From Peptococcaceae bacterium BICA1-8 (GTDB lineage Bacteria > Bacillota > Peptococcia > Peptococcales > BICA1-8): 64,000 nucleotides of DNA. Numbering within the stretch: the stretch's first letter is position 1; every line of letters starts with the position of its first letter. The notes under the pieces were generated by a model, which worked only from the letters and a program-made list of their open reading frames with translations, made no database searches and was not told the origin of the DNA. Positions 1 to 9,661 of the stretch are shown one piece after another. The position numbers and the translations under genes were made by a program. Where the stretch lies: positions 52,943 through 116,942 of the forward strand of contig JUEF01000014.1 of NCBI GenBank assembly GCA_000802045.1, in the 5' to 3' direction.

Positions 1-2
1 GA

Positions 3-611
3 TCAGAAAAGTGCGCTGCGGCCTTGGAAAAGAAAGGATTTCATGCTGTTTGCTGTGCCGATGAAACTGCTGCCAGAGAAGAAGTGATTCGTATTGCGGG
101 TCAACCCGAAACAGTTGGCTTTGGGGGGTCACAAACAACACGAGTACTAGGTCTAGTGGAGTATTTTCGTGACCAGGGGTGCCAGATCTTTGATCATTGG
201 GTGGAAGGTCTATCTAAAGAAGAATCGTCTAAGGTACGAAGAGCTCAGTTAATGAGTGATGTGTTTCTGGCAAGTGCCAATGCACTCACGATGGATGGTT
301 GTATTATTAACTTGGACGGATTTGGTAATCGTGTTAGTGCTTCTATTTACGGTCCAAAAAAAATCATCCTTGTCGTAAGTGCAAATAAAATTACAAACAC
401 TGTTGAAGAAGGAATTAACAGGGCCCGGCAAGTGGCTGCGCCGCTTAACTACATGGAAAAAGAAAGAAATACCCCGTGTGCGATTACGGGTGAGTGTATC
501 GGTTGCCAAATGCCACGAAAAGAATGTAGAGTGTTGACAATCATAGAAGGGGTGCCAAAAGGTAGTCCAGATTATCATATCGTGATTGTTGCCAAGGACA
601 TCGGATTTTAA
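3..611 (+). CDS. LUD-domain protein (LutC/YkgG-like), 5' end cut by window edge
   Basis: The reading frame stays open upstream of the listed start (SEKCAAALEKKGFHAV...). Motif GFGGSQTTR plus a C-terminal Cys-containing stretch (CAITGECIGCQMPRKEC) resembles LUD proteins. Confidence 0.75.
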   Translation, partial: SEKCAAALEKKGFHAVCCADETAAREEVIRIAGQPETVGFGGSQTTRVLGLVEYFRDQGCQIFDHWVEGLSKEESSKVRRAQLMSDVFLASANALTMDGCIINLDGFGNRVSASIYGPKKIILVVSANKITNTVEEGINRARQVAAPLNYMEKERNTPCAITGECIGCQMPRKECRVLTIIEGVPKGSPDYHIVIVAKDIGF

Positions 612-812
612 TTAACAAGGTGTGGCGATTGATTCGTTCCTCTCCTTAATTATGCCAAAATTCAAAAGAATACAGAGAAGAATGTCGAAAAAGAGGTTTA
701 TTTATTGGAAGAAAAAGAGAAAGGAGGGAGGATTAAGGTGATTGAATATTGAACGAAATTGGAAGTGTATAGGCAGACAAACTCGCTAAAATATTGTTCA
801 AGGAGGTGAACT

Positions 813-1559
813 ATGGAGAAAAACTTAAAGGAACGGGTGAAAAGTGGTCTGTTCAGTTATGGATTGATGTTAGGTTATGCAGACCCATTAATAGTTGAGA
901 TGGCCGCTTATGCTGGGTTTGATTTTATTCGAATTGACTGCGAACATGAGATGATTGATATTTCTGCAGTAAAAAATATGGTAATGACAGCTAATCATTT
1001 AAACCTACCCGTAATTGTAAGATTATCTACCCTAGATGATATTACCCGTTTGCTTGATTTTGGTGTTTCAGGTGTAATGGTACCTAGTGTAAATGGTAAA
1101 GAACAGGCTATTGAAGCAGTCAACTTAGTAAAATATGGACCTATTGGTGCACGTGGGATGTCGGGGTCTGCGAGATATCTGAAATATGGTGAGACAAAAC
1201 TAAATCCTGAGGAGGCTAATGAAAGGACTTTATTAGTAATTCAGATAGAGACTAAAGAAGCACTCAACAATATCAATGAAATACTCTCAGTTGATGGAAT
1301 TGATATGGTTGCTACAGGTAGGGGTGACCTATCACAGTCGCTAGGTTATATTGGTCAACCAACCCATCCTAAAGTCATAGAAGCAGAAGATTACGTCATT
1401 ACACAGACTCTAAAATACGGCAAAATACCTAATTTGTTGGCAAATACACCGGAACGGGTATCTGAACTTAAACAAAAGGGCGTCTATTGTTATTCAATCG
1501 GTCGGGATACCGCAATAATTTATAAAGCATTAAAAAATCACATTTCCCTATATAAGTAA
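813..1559 (+). CDS. HpcH/HpaI aldolase family protein
   Basis: Translation with FDFIRIDCEHEMID, GVMVPSVN and VQIETKEALNNINEI motifs; SD aaggaggtg upstream of ATG. Confidence 0.85.
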   Translation: MEKNLKERVKSGLFSYGLMLGYADPLIVEMAAYAGFDFIRIDCEHEMIDISAVKNMVMTANHLNLPVIVRLSTLDDITRLLDFGVSGVMVPSVNGKEQAIEAVNLVKYGPIGARGMSGSARYLKYGETKLNPEEANERTLLVIQIETKEALNNINEILSVDGIDMVATGRGDLSQSLGYIGQPTHPKVIEAEDYVITQTLKYGKIPNLLANTPERVSELKQKGVYCYSIGRDTAIIYKALKNHISLYK

Positions 1560-1757
1560 ATTTAAGTATTAAAAAGGCACAGGCCCTTAAATAAAAATCT
1601 AAAAATTCACATTATAGAGAATAATAAAAAATGTCTGTTTTTTGAGTTTTTAGATACAAAGTCCAGAACTTCGGTCTTTAATGTAATATTCAATATGCTA
1701 TTTGGATTTACCTAATATAGTTAATTCAGATAGAAAAAAATTGGGAGGTAAAAAATT

Positions 1758-2750
1758 ATGAAGAGAAACTTAAGACTTATTGCCGTGGTGCTGACTATTC
1801 TTCTTATATTTGCTTTAACTGGTTGCAGCAATCAAAACACAGCTCCGGCAAACGATGCTCCGAAAGAAGCTCCGAAACCAGAGTATCCAACAAAACCTAT
1901 TACAATGTTAATTCCCTTCTCAGCAGGTGGATCTGGTGATGTAATCTCTAGACAAGTTGCAATGATTGCTGAAAAGTACCTAGGTCAGCCGGTTGTCCCT
2001 AAAAATGTACCTGGTGGCAGTGGGGCAATTTGTATCACTCAAATGCTTTCCCTTCCTGCGGATGGGTATACCATAATGAATCACTCAACAACAATGCCGT
2101 TTACGATTGCCTCAGGAGACTTGGATGTTGATATTGATAAAATTCAATCGATTGCGACTGTTAGTGGTTCTGCACAAGTAATCGGCGTATTATCCGATGC
2201 TCCGTACCAAACATGGGATGAACTCCTTGCTTATTCTAAAGAGAATAAATTAAAAATTGGTGGTTCTCAGGTCAATGGAACAAACCATGTATTTTACCTT
2301 AAACTATTGGATAAGACTGGACTTAATGCTGAGTATATCCCTTACGATGGTGGAGGAGATACAATGCTATCACTGTTAGGTGAAAACGTAGATGCAATAG
2401 TCCTCTCTTGTGAACCTCCTACTCAGTATGTAGAAGCAGGGCAAGTAAAACTATTAGGAATTACCGGTGATGAAAGAAATCCTAGATTCTCAGATACGCC
2501 TACATTTAAAGAACTGGGTGTAGACGGTCTTGAAAATGAACTGATATGGAGAGGTTATTTTGTCCAGAAGGGTACACCACAGGAAGTATTAGATAAGCTA
2601 GGCGAAGTGTGGAAACAAGTACTTGCTGATCCAAAATGGGATGAGTTTATTGCTAAAAATGGCGACGATGAGCTCTACCGGGATGGTGCTACTCTTGATA
2701 AAATGCTGAGAGACACAATTGCTGACGGACAAAAATATTTTGCTAAGTAA
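1758..2750 (+). CDS. tctC: Tripartite tricarboxylate transporter substrate-binding protein (TctC family lipoprotein)
   Basis: Lipobox LTGCSN, then YPTKPITMLIPFSAGGSGDVISR; followed by TctB- and TctA-like genes. Confidence 0.9.
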   Translation: MKRNLRLIAVVLTILLIFALTGCSNQNTAPANDAPKEAPKPEYPTKPITMLIPFSAGGSGDVISRQVAMIAEKYLGQPVVPKNVPGGSGAICITQMLSLPADGYTIMNHSTTMPFTIASGDLDVDIDKIQSIATVSGSAQVIGVLSDAPYQTWDELLAYSKENKLKIGGSQVNGTNHVFYLKLLDKTGLNAEYIPYDGGGDTMLSLLGENVDAIVLSCEPPTQYVEAGQVKLLGITGDERNPRFSDTPTFKELGVDGLENELIWRGYFVQKGTPQEVLDKLGEVWKQVLADPKWDEFIAKNGDDELYRDGATLDKMLRDTIADGQKYFAK

Positions 2751-2808
2751 ATTTTACGAAACTGTAACTTCCAATTTAAACCATGAGTAATGTTTAGAGT
2801 TCTCAAAG

Positions 2809-2845
2809 CAGACTCCGTATCACTTTCGAAGCGATTCGGAGTCTG
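2809..2845 (+). terminator. Intercistronic stem-loop between tctC and tctB (possible attenuator or processing element)
   Basis: cagactccg ... cggagtctg 9-bp outer arms with further partial internal pairing; no strong T-tract. Confidence 0.5.
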
Positions 2846-2903
2846 TAATTTAAACTTATAGAGAAAAGACCATTAATTTAACTTTAATCAAGGAGGGGAA
2901 AAG

Positions 2904-3365
2904 GTGAGCTATAAAAGGGCAACGTATATATCTCTAGTAGTATGTAGCGCTATAGCAGTAATGTTTTATATAAAATCGTTGGAGTTGCCATCGACGTCAA
3001 CTGGTGCTACCTTTGGGCCTAGTGCTTTTCCACAGCTTCTTAGTGCTCTCATTGTGATTTTTAGTATTATAAGTTTTGTATTGACAAAGAGAGAAGAGGA
3101 TGAAAAACTTACATTTGAAAATATGAAATACGTAATATTTACCATTATCTTAACAGTAGGATTTACTTTATTATGGCAATTGTTTGGGACTATTTACGGA
3201 ATGTTTTATTTACTGTTGTTTCTTTTTTTAACGACACTCCTTTTTATATACAATCAAGCAAAAAATTCTTCGCAAAAAGTGTTTATAGCTATAGGAGTTT
3301 CTGTGGTATTAACCTCTTCTGTATATATAGTCTTTGAAAGATTACTGAAAATTGTATTTAACTAA
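2904..3365 (+). CDS. tctB: Tripartite tricarboxylate transporter small membrane subunit TctB
   Basis: Short protein with about four hydrophobic segments between TctC and TctA; GTG start after an aaggagggg SD. Confidence 0.8.
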   Translation: MSYKRATYISLVVCSAIAVMFYIKSLELPSTSTGATFGPSAFPQLLSALIVIFSIISFVLTKREEDEKLTFENMKYVIFTIILTVGFTLLWQLFGTIYGMFYLLLFLFLTTLLFIYNQAKNSSQKVFIAIGVSVVLTSSVYIVFERLLKIVFN

Positions 3366-3385
3366 ACAGAAAACGGAGGTGGGTT

Positions 3386-4897
3386 ATGGAAGCATTATTT
3401 TCATTTGATTTTTCAACACTTTTTACTCTTGAAAATATGTTCGCCATTATTTTTGGTACTTTATTTGGCCTATTAGTGGGGGCGCTACCAGGGCTTGGTG
3501 CGACCATTGGAATTGCTTTACTTCTTCCTGTAACTTATACAATGGATCCTTTGCCGTCAGTCATCCTTCTAATATCTGTCTATATGGCGTCAGAGTATGG
3601 GGGCTCCATTTCTGCAATAGTACTCGGAGTTCCAGGAACTGCTGCAGCCGTTGCAACAACTTTAGATGGGTCCCCAATGGCTAAACAAGGGTTTCCAGGG
3701 AAAGCTTTGGCTTATTCCTTAACAGCGTCAACAATTGGTGGCTTTGCTGGGGGAATCGTTTTGATGACTCTCACGATACCTTTATCAAAATTGACTATTA
3801 GATTTTCCGATCCTGAATTTGTACTGCTCGGAATCTTAGGCTTAGTCTGTGTTGCCAGTCTCAGTTCCAAAGACATTCCAAAGAGTATTCTTTCAGTCTT
3901 GTTTGGATTATTGTTTTCTTTGATAGGACAGGATAGCTTGGTCGGATTCCCTAGATTTACATTCGGAAGCCTAACCCTTTTGAGTGGAATTAGTTATGTC
4001 CCCTTGATTGTGGGCATGTTTGCTTTTTCTGAGGTCTATTTAATGCTTGGGGGAGATCTGAATAAACGCTATGTAACAGATAAAAAGAATCTAAAGACCA
4101 AAATTACTTGGAAAGAATTTAAAAATGTATGGAAAAATATTTTACGGGGATCAATTATTGGTAGCTTGACTGGAATTCTCCCTGGCTTAGGGGGAGGACC
4201 AGCCTCTTGGTTTGCCTATACTGAAGCAAGACGGACGGCGAAAAATCCTGAGAATTTCGGCAAAGGGGAACCTAACGGAATTGCTGCTGCTGAGGCAGCA
4301 AATAATGCTACCGTCGGCGGAGCAATGATTCCATTGTTAACTTTAGGTATTCCTGGTTCTCCATCAACAGCAGTTATTTTAGGTGCTCTTATGATTCAAG
4401 GGATACAACCGGGTCCTATGGTGTTTTTGAGAAGCCCTGATTTAATTAATGGGATATTTTGGGGATTAATATTCTCGGTTTTCGCAATGTATTTCATAGG
4501 AAAATATACTACTTCCTTATGGGCTAGAATGCTAACCATACCGAATTATGCACTCATCCCGATTGTATTGATTGCAGCATACATTGGTGCCTACTCAAAA
4601 GATTTGAATATTGTTGATGTATGGATTGCAATTATTGCAGGGGTAATAGCCTACTTAATGAGAAAGCTTAATTACTCTTTGCCAGCTTTTATCCTCGCTT
4701 TTATCTTAGGGCCCTTGATTGAAACAGGTATGCGACGTTCCTTAATGTTATCCAGTGGAAGTTTGAGTATTTTTATTGAAAGAGGTTATAGTCTAACGAT
4801 TCTAATAATAATTATTCTTATGTTGGGAAGTCAGATTTATACAAAAGGGATAAAAAATATTATCGATAACCCTCAGAAGATAAATAAGGGTGTATAA
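3386..4897 (+). CDS. tctA: Tripartite tricarboxylate transporter large permease TctA
   Basis: GALPGLGATIGIALLLP, YGGSISAIVLGVPGTAAAVATTLDG, AAEAANNATVGGAMIPLLTLGIPGSPSTAVILGAL. Confidence 0.95.
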   Translation: MEALFSFDFSTLFTLENMFAIIFGTLFGLLVGALPGLGATIGIALLLPVTYTMDPLPSVILLISVYMASEYGGSISAIVLGVPGTAAAVATTLDGSPMAKQGFPGKALAYSLTASTIGGFAGGIVLMTLTIPLSKLTIRFSDPEFVLLGILGLVCVASLSSKDIPKSILSVLFGLLFSLIGQDSLVGFPRFTFGSLTLLSGISYVPLIVGMFAFSEVYLMLGGDLNKRYVTDKKNLKTKITWKEFKNVWKNILRGSIIGSLTGILPGLGGGPASWFAYTEARRTAKNPENFGKGEPNGIAAAEAANNATVGGAMIPLLTLGIPGSPSTAVILGALMIQGIQPGPMVFLRSPDLINGIFWGLIFSVFAMYFIGKYTTSLWARMLTIPNYALIPIVLIAAYIGAYSKDLNIVDVWIAIIAGVIAYLMRKLNYSLPAFILAFILGPLIETGMRRSLMLSSGSLSIFIERGYSLTILIIIILMLGSQIYTKGIKNIIDNPQKINKGV

Positions 4898-5010
4898 ACT
4901 AAGATTTAGTATCGGTGATTATAAAGGAACAAAGTTTATTGCGATACCTTAAAAATCAATAGGCTGTTCATGCTACCCAAATAAATTTTGCTAGGGGATG
5001 ACGAGTAAGG

Positions 5011-6183
5011 ATGAAGCCTTATCTATTCTTGTTTGCGGCATTTAGTATCTTCATTCCGATTTCGGCAGTTCGGCCTACAACCGTTCTATTTGCACAAAGT
5101 CTAGATGCTTCCTTTTTACAGATTGGGTTTATAAATGCCAGTTATGCGCTTCTTCCCTTCCTGTTTGCTATATATACAGGACGTTTTGTAGATAAGGTCG
5201 GAGAAAAGCTACCCTTAGTCCTTGGGACAACGGGCTTATTTATTGCAGTGCTTTTGCCATTTTTTAAGCCTACACTGTTCATGCTATTTATTTCTCCTCT
5301 TATTCTTGGTGGATCACAATTACTTGCTATTGTCGCAATGCAAAACGGGGTTGCAAGTTCCGTCACAGTCAACAAAAGAGATCAAATGATCGCAACCTAC
5401 ACCTTAATTGCTTCTGCGGCTCAAATGATAGGACCGGTTATTGGAGGTTATTTAATTACACATGCAGGATTTAGAAGTACTTATTTGTTTATAGCATTAT
5501 TTGCATTGATTCCAATTCTAGTTAGTTTTTTAATAAAAACATCATTTATTAAAAAAGAACAAAATGAAAGACCAGCCAATCTAAATGTTAAAGAATTGTT
5601 ATCGATGCCTGGCTTAAAACGTATTATTTTTGTAAGTATGTTGAATCTAGCTGCTGTTGACATCTTTTTAAGTTATTATCCCTTATACACAACCTCAATA
5701 GGATTTGACCCTTCTCAAACCGGTATACTTATCTCGATTCAAGCTATGTCAGCTATTATTGTAAGGTTTTGTATCCCAATGCTTGTTCAGTATCTTGGAA
5801 GAGTGCGAGTAATTTCGATATTTTTACTCATAGGAGGTGCTGCATTCGCGATTATTCCACTCTTTAATGCATTTATAGCCAATGCATGTGTTGTTGCCTT
5901 GCTAGGATTTGGGCTGGGAATAACCCAACCCTTAACCACCATCCTTGCCTACAATTCCGCCCCTATTGGACGTACAGGAGAAGTGCTGGGGATACGGATG
6001 GCTGGAAACCGCTTATCACAGATCATCTTACCCCTAATTCTTGGAGGAATCAGTAGCTTTACAGGATTGGGAGCTGTTTTTGTTTTACAGTCATTTTTGT
6101 TAGGTGCAGGAGCTTTATTAGCCAGAGGCATTAATGTAGATAAACAACCGAACTCAGAAGGGAGCTTCATATCAAGTCATTAA
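5011..6183 (+). CDS. MFS transporter
   Basis: Polytopic membrane protein; YTGRFVDKVGEKLPLVLGT matches the MFS loop 2-3 signature. Confidence 0.85.
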   Translation: MKPYLFLFAAFSIFIPISAVRPTTVLFAQSLDASFLQIGFINASYALLPFLFAIYTGRFVDKVGEKLPLVLGTTGLFIAVLLPFFKPTLFMLFISPLILGGSQLLAIVAMQNGVASSVTVNKRDQMIATYTLIASAAQMIGPVIGGYLITHAGFRSTYLFIALFALIPILVSFLIKTSFIKKEQNERPANLNVKELLSMPGLKRIIFVSMLNLAAVDIFLSYYPLYTTSIGFDPSQTGILISIQAMSAIIVRFCIPMLVQYLGRVRVISIFLLIGGAAFAIIPLFNAFIANACVVALLGFGLGITQPLTTILAYNSAPIGRTGEVLGIRMAGNRLSQIILPLILGGISSFTGLGAVFVLQSFLLGAGALLARGINVDKQPNSEGSFISSH

Positions 6184-6276
6184 AACTAACGGATAATTAA
6201 AGTTTCCATTCGCATTTAGCTTCGATCTAGTTAAAAGAAAGACTAATTTAAAAAGGTAAATAAGGAGGTTTTTAAA

Positions 6277-7068
6277 ATTAAACACGAATTCAAGAAAAAT
6301 CCAGTAAAACAAAAAATTATGAATGGGGAAACCGTATTTGGTATATACATTGGGATTCCTTCGCCAATGCTCGTTGAATTGGCTGGATATAATGGTTACG
6401 ATTTTGTCCGTATTGACATTAGTCATACTACAGTTGATTTATCTACTATCGAGAATATGGTTAGGGCAGCTGAGTTAAGTGGTATTACCCCAATGGTAAG
6501 AATCAATAACGATCCTAGCTTAATATCAAGCGTCTTAGAAATGGGCATTCAAGGTCTTGTAGTTCCCGATGTTGAGTCTCTTGAAATTGCTAAGTCTATA
6601 GTGAAAGCGGCTAGATTTCATCCGATGGGGGAGCGCGGTATTTTTAATGCACCAAGAGTATCTCGTTATGGTTACATCAGTGGAGCAGAATATACGAAGT
6701 GGTCAAATGAAGAAGTCTTGTTAGGTATACAGATTGAAAATATTGAAGCCGTTAATAAGATGGACGAAATATTAACTGTGGAAGGCATTGATATGTGTCT
6801 TAGCGGACGTGGAGATTTAGCAAAATCTCTTGGTGTGCCTGGTCAGAAAAATCATCCATTAGTCCTAGGAGCCGAAGAGAAAATCTTTGATGCCGCAAAA
6901 AGACATGGCAAAAGCATATCTGTAAATTTGGACCCAACAGCTGCAAATTATATTGAAAGTTTGAAGAAATGGAAAAGCAAAGGTGCTCAAGTCATTACAT
7001 TAGGGCATGATATCTTACTAATTAAAAAAGGTCTTGAAGATGCTATTAAGACTGCAAGAGAAGTATAA
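6277..7068 (+). CDS. HpcH/HpaI aldolase family protein, probable ATT start (ORF track starts at internal ATG 6319)
   Basis: Paralog of 813..1559. In-frame ATT at 6277 lies 8 nt after GGAGG (6264-6268). The added IKHEFKKNPVKQKI aligns with the N-terminus of the 813 paralog (MEKNLKERVKSG). Confidence 0.8.
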   Translation: MKHEFKKNPVKQKIMNGETVFGIYIGIPSPMLVELAGYNGYDFVRIDISHTTVDLSTIENMVRAAELSGITPMVRINNDPSLISSVLEMGIQGLVVPDVESLEIAKSIVKAARFHPMGERGIFNAPRVSRYGYISGAEYTKWSNEEVLLGIQIENIEAVNKMDEILTVEGIDMCLSGRGDLAKSLGVPGQKNHPLVLGAEEKIFDAAKRHGKSISVNLDPTAANYIESLKKWKSKGAQVITLGHDILLIKKGLEDAIKTAREV

Positions 7069-7116
7069 AACAAAAATATTCTTTTGTTATGTAGATAATT
7101 GAGGAGGAGTGTGAAC

Positions 7117-8112
7117 TTGAGTATAGAGAAAAAAGTTCTTATTACAGATAAGATTTCAGACAAAACGAAGAAATTCAGTCGCCAATATATAACACCAGAG
7201 GCTAATGTTATTTTCTGTGACAATGCAGAAGATTTAAAAGAACATATTGCATCTGCCGATGTATTAATTACTTCGACTAAAGGTATATCTAAAGAGCTAA
7301 TCGATAAGGCGGGAAAATGTATTTATATCCAGAAATATGGTGTAGGAGTTAATAACATTGCTATTCCAGAGGCCACCGAACGCGGTATTCCTGTGGGTAA
7401 CGTGGGAGGATTAAATGCCCGCTCAGTGGCTGAGTATGCAGTGATGATGATGTTGTCTGTTTTCAAACATATAACAACGGCTCATAACAAACTAGTTAAT
7501 GAAGGATTGTGGCTAAAAACAGTGTTAAGAGACGATTGTTACGAGCTTTCCCACAAAAAAGTAGGATTGGTTGGTTTGGGAAATATTGGACGTGAAGTAG
7601 TGAAATTATTAAAGGGTTTTGAATGTGAAGTTGTTTATTATGATATTTTCCGTTTATCAGAGCAGCAAGAGAAAGAGCTGGGGGTTACTTACATTGAACT
7701 TGATGACTTAATAAAAGAAGCTGACGTAGTAACTCTTCATGTTCCTCTAACGGAGGAAACTCGTTATATAATTAATCATGAGCGATTAAAGGCTATGAAA
7801 TCAACTGCTATTCTTATTAATACCAGTCGCGGTGGGCTTGTTGATGAGAATGCGTTGATGAGCGTTTTAGATTCGGGGCATTTGCTGGGAGCAGGGATAG
7901 ATGTTTATGAATCTGAACCGATCGATCAAAATCATCCCCTAACAAAGGTTGAAAGGGTTATATTAAGTCCCCATAATGGGGGCGGAACTAATGAGGCCAT
8001 CGAAGCAGTTGTTCGAGAAGCTTGTGTTAATATAAACTCAATGCTCCTAAAGGGAGTAATTGCTAATGAAAAGAACATTGTGAATTTAAAGAATTTAAAA
8101 CGTATTAATTGA
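7117..8112 (+). CDS. D-isomer-specific 2-hydroxyacid dehydrogenase (phosphoglycerate dehydrogenase-like)
   Basis: KVGLVGLGNIGREVVKLLKGF Rossmann motif, NTSRGGLVDENAL, LSPHNGGGTNEA. TTG at 7117 follows gaggagg. Confidence 0.85.
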   Translation: MSIEKKVLITDKISDKTKKFSRQYITPEANVIFCDNAEDLKEHIASADVLITSTKGISKELIDKAGKCIYIQKYGVGVNNIAIPEATERGIPVGNVGGLNARSVAEYAVMMMLSVFKHITTAHNKLVNEGLWLKTVLRDDCYELSHKKVGLVGLGNIGREVVKLLKGFECEVVYYDIFRLSEQQEKELGVTYIELDDLIKEADVVTLHVPLTEETRYIINHERLKAMKSTAILINTSRGGLVDENALMSVLDSGHLLGAGIDVYESEPIDQNHPLTKVERVILSPHNGGGTNEAIEAVVREACVNINSMLLKGVIANEKNIVNLKNLKRIN

Positions 8113-8137
8113 TATTAAGTTATTGAGCTCTAATCGA

Positions 8138-8182
8138 AATACCTCTTCTGCAAGAACATGTAGGAGGGGTATTTTAAAAAAA
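8138..8182 (+). terminator. Rho-independent terminator after the 2-hydroxyacid dehydrogenase gene
   Basis: aaatacctcttctgca ... tgtaggaggggtatttt followed by an A/T-rich run. Confidence 0.65.
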
Positions 8183-8313
8183 ACTTCTATATATAAGTAG
8201 GGATGGATACATGTACATCTGCTTTTAAAGGAAAGAGGGAGAAACTCAGAGCTTGGTCATCAGGCTGAGGTTCTTAATGCTACTAAGACCGAATTTGACA
8301 TTTATTATAAATC

Positions 8314-8345
8314 AAGGCCTCCCAAGCGATGGGAGACCTTTTTGC
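8314..8345 (+). terminator. Second + strand terminator-like hairpin, convergent with degV
   Basis: aaggcctccc aagcgat gggagacc ttttt. Confidence 0.6.
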
Positions 8346-8353
8346 GTGCTATG

Positions 8354-9190
8354 TTAAAATGCAAAACCTATAGAGCCAAATCCTCCATGTGTACCCATCA
8401 CTGGTCCTAGTTCACCAATGTTAATTTCTTGGGGATTGAATAACTCCCGTATTTTATGCTCTAAAAAGTTAATTTCATCCAAAGGTGCTTTGGCATGGAG
8501 AATTACAAATTTAGAGTTAGTAAGATCTTTGTGGGTTTGTGCAAAAAGCTCCAGAACCCTTTTAAGCTGACGTTTTCTGCCCCTAACATTATCAACTACA
8601 TTTAAAGTGCCATCAGGAAATATATTTAGAATAGGTTTAATATTTAAGATATTAGCGATAGTTCCTTTCCAGTTAGAGATCCGTCCACCTTTAATAACAT
8701 TATCTAACTTATCAATTGCTATAAAAATATTCATTGTATGTCTATAAGCTAATAGCTCATTTTTTAATTCCCCAAAAGTAAGACCCTGTTTAACTAATTC
8801 TACAGCCTTCATAACCTGTAACCCTGTGCCCATGCTAATCGATAAAGAATCAATTACCTCTATCTGATAGTCAGGCAGACTTTCTTTGGCAAGCATGGCA
8901 CTTTGATATGTTCCACTAGTAGCCGAAGAGATCGTAATGCATAAAATTTGCTTTTGTGGACCAATCCTTTGAAAAACTTCTTTGAATTTCTGAGGTGAAG
9001 GCAAGGATGTTTTCGGCAGACTTTGGGAGTAAGCCATTTTTTCATAGAATAATTTATTATCTATCGTTACTCCATCAAAAAAATCCTCTTCCCCAATTTG
9101 GATAGTTAAAGGGACAACCTCAATTTTGTGCTTTTTTGTATATTCTTTTGGTAGATCAGCGGCACTATCAGTTACCAATGCAATGCTCAT
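8354..9190 (-). CDS. DegV family fatty-acid-binding protein
   Basis: VTDSAADLPKEY, ITISSATSGTYQSA, VIDSLSISMGTG, GGRISNWKG, THGGFGSIGFAF. Confidence 0.92.
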   Translation of the reverse strand: MSIALVTDSAADLPKEYTKKHKIEVVPLTIQIGEEDFFDGVTIDNKLFYEKMAYSQSLPKTSLPSPQKFKEVFQRIGPQKQILCITISSATSGTYQSAMLAKESLPDYQIEVIDSLSISMGTGLQVMKAVELVKQGLTFGELKNELLAYRHTMNIFIAIDKLDNVIKGGRISNWKGTIANILNIKPILNIFPDGTLNVVDNVRGRKRQLKRVLELFAQTHKDLTNSKFVILHAKAPLDEINFLEHKIRELFNPQEINIGELGPVMGTHGGFGSIGFAF

Positions 9191-9445
9191 AACATACCCC
9201 CAAAGATCAAAGTATCTACATTATAAGGGCTACATGAAAATTCGACAACATTCTTCTTTTAGATGGTTTCAAGATACTCATGTTTTTTATCCCCTTTTGA
9301 TTATTTATTTAAGGCTTCAACAGAATGAATATTTCATTTATTTTTTATTCATCAAGCAGGTAAAGTGGAGAATTTTACAGAAAAAGTATCCTATGATTAA
9401 CATATATTTGCTTTTATATCAAAATTATCTAAGGAGGTTTAGCAA

Positions 9446-9649
9446 ATGGGTCTAATAAAAATAAGGGAAGAACGCTGTAAGGGATGTACTTTATGTATTA
9501 ATGCTTGTCCGAAAAAAATAATAGCATTAGCTCCCTATGTGAATAGCAAAGGCTATAATCCTGCTACCTTAACTGATGAAAAAGCATGCACAGGCTGTGG
9601 ATTTTGTTATGCATTCTGTCCTGATATTTGTATAGAGGTTTATCGATAA
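9446..9649 (+). CDS. korD: 4Fe-4S ferredoxin subunit of 2-oxoacid:acceptor oxidoreductase (KorD-like)
   Basis: Two clusters CKGCTLCINACPKK and CTGCGFCYAFCPD; immediately upstream of the alpha subunit. Confidence 0.9.
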   Translation: MGLIKIREERCKGCTLCINACPKKIIALAPYVNSKGYNPATLTDEKACTGCGFCYAFCPDICIEVYR

Positions 9650-9661
9650 GGAGGAATTAAA

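Noticed and set aside
249-578. 109-aa minus-strand ORF
   Set aside because: Antisense to the LUD gene; no family motif; typical shadow ORF.
9126-9455. 109-aa + strand ORF between degV and korD
   Set aside because: Overlaps the degV 5' end and promoter region; no SD or recognisable motif; likely spurious.
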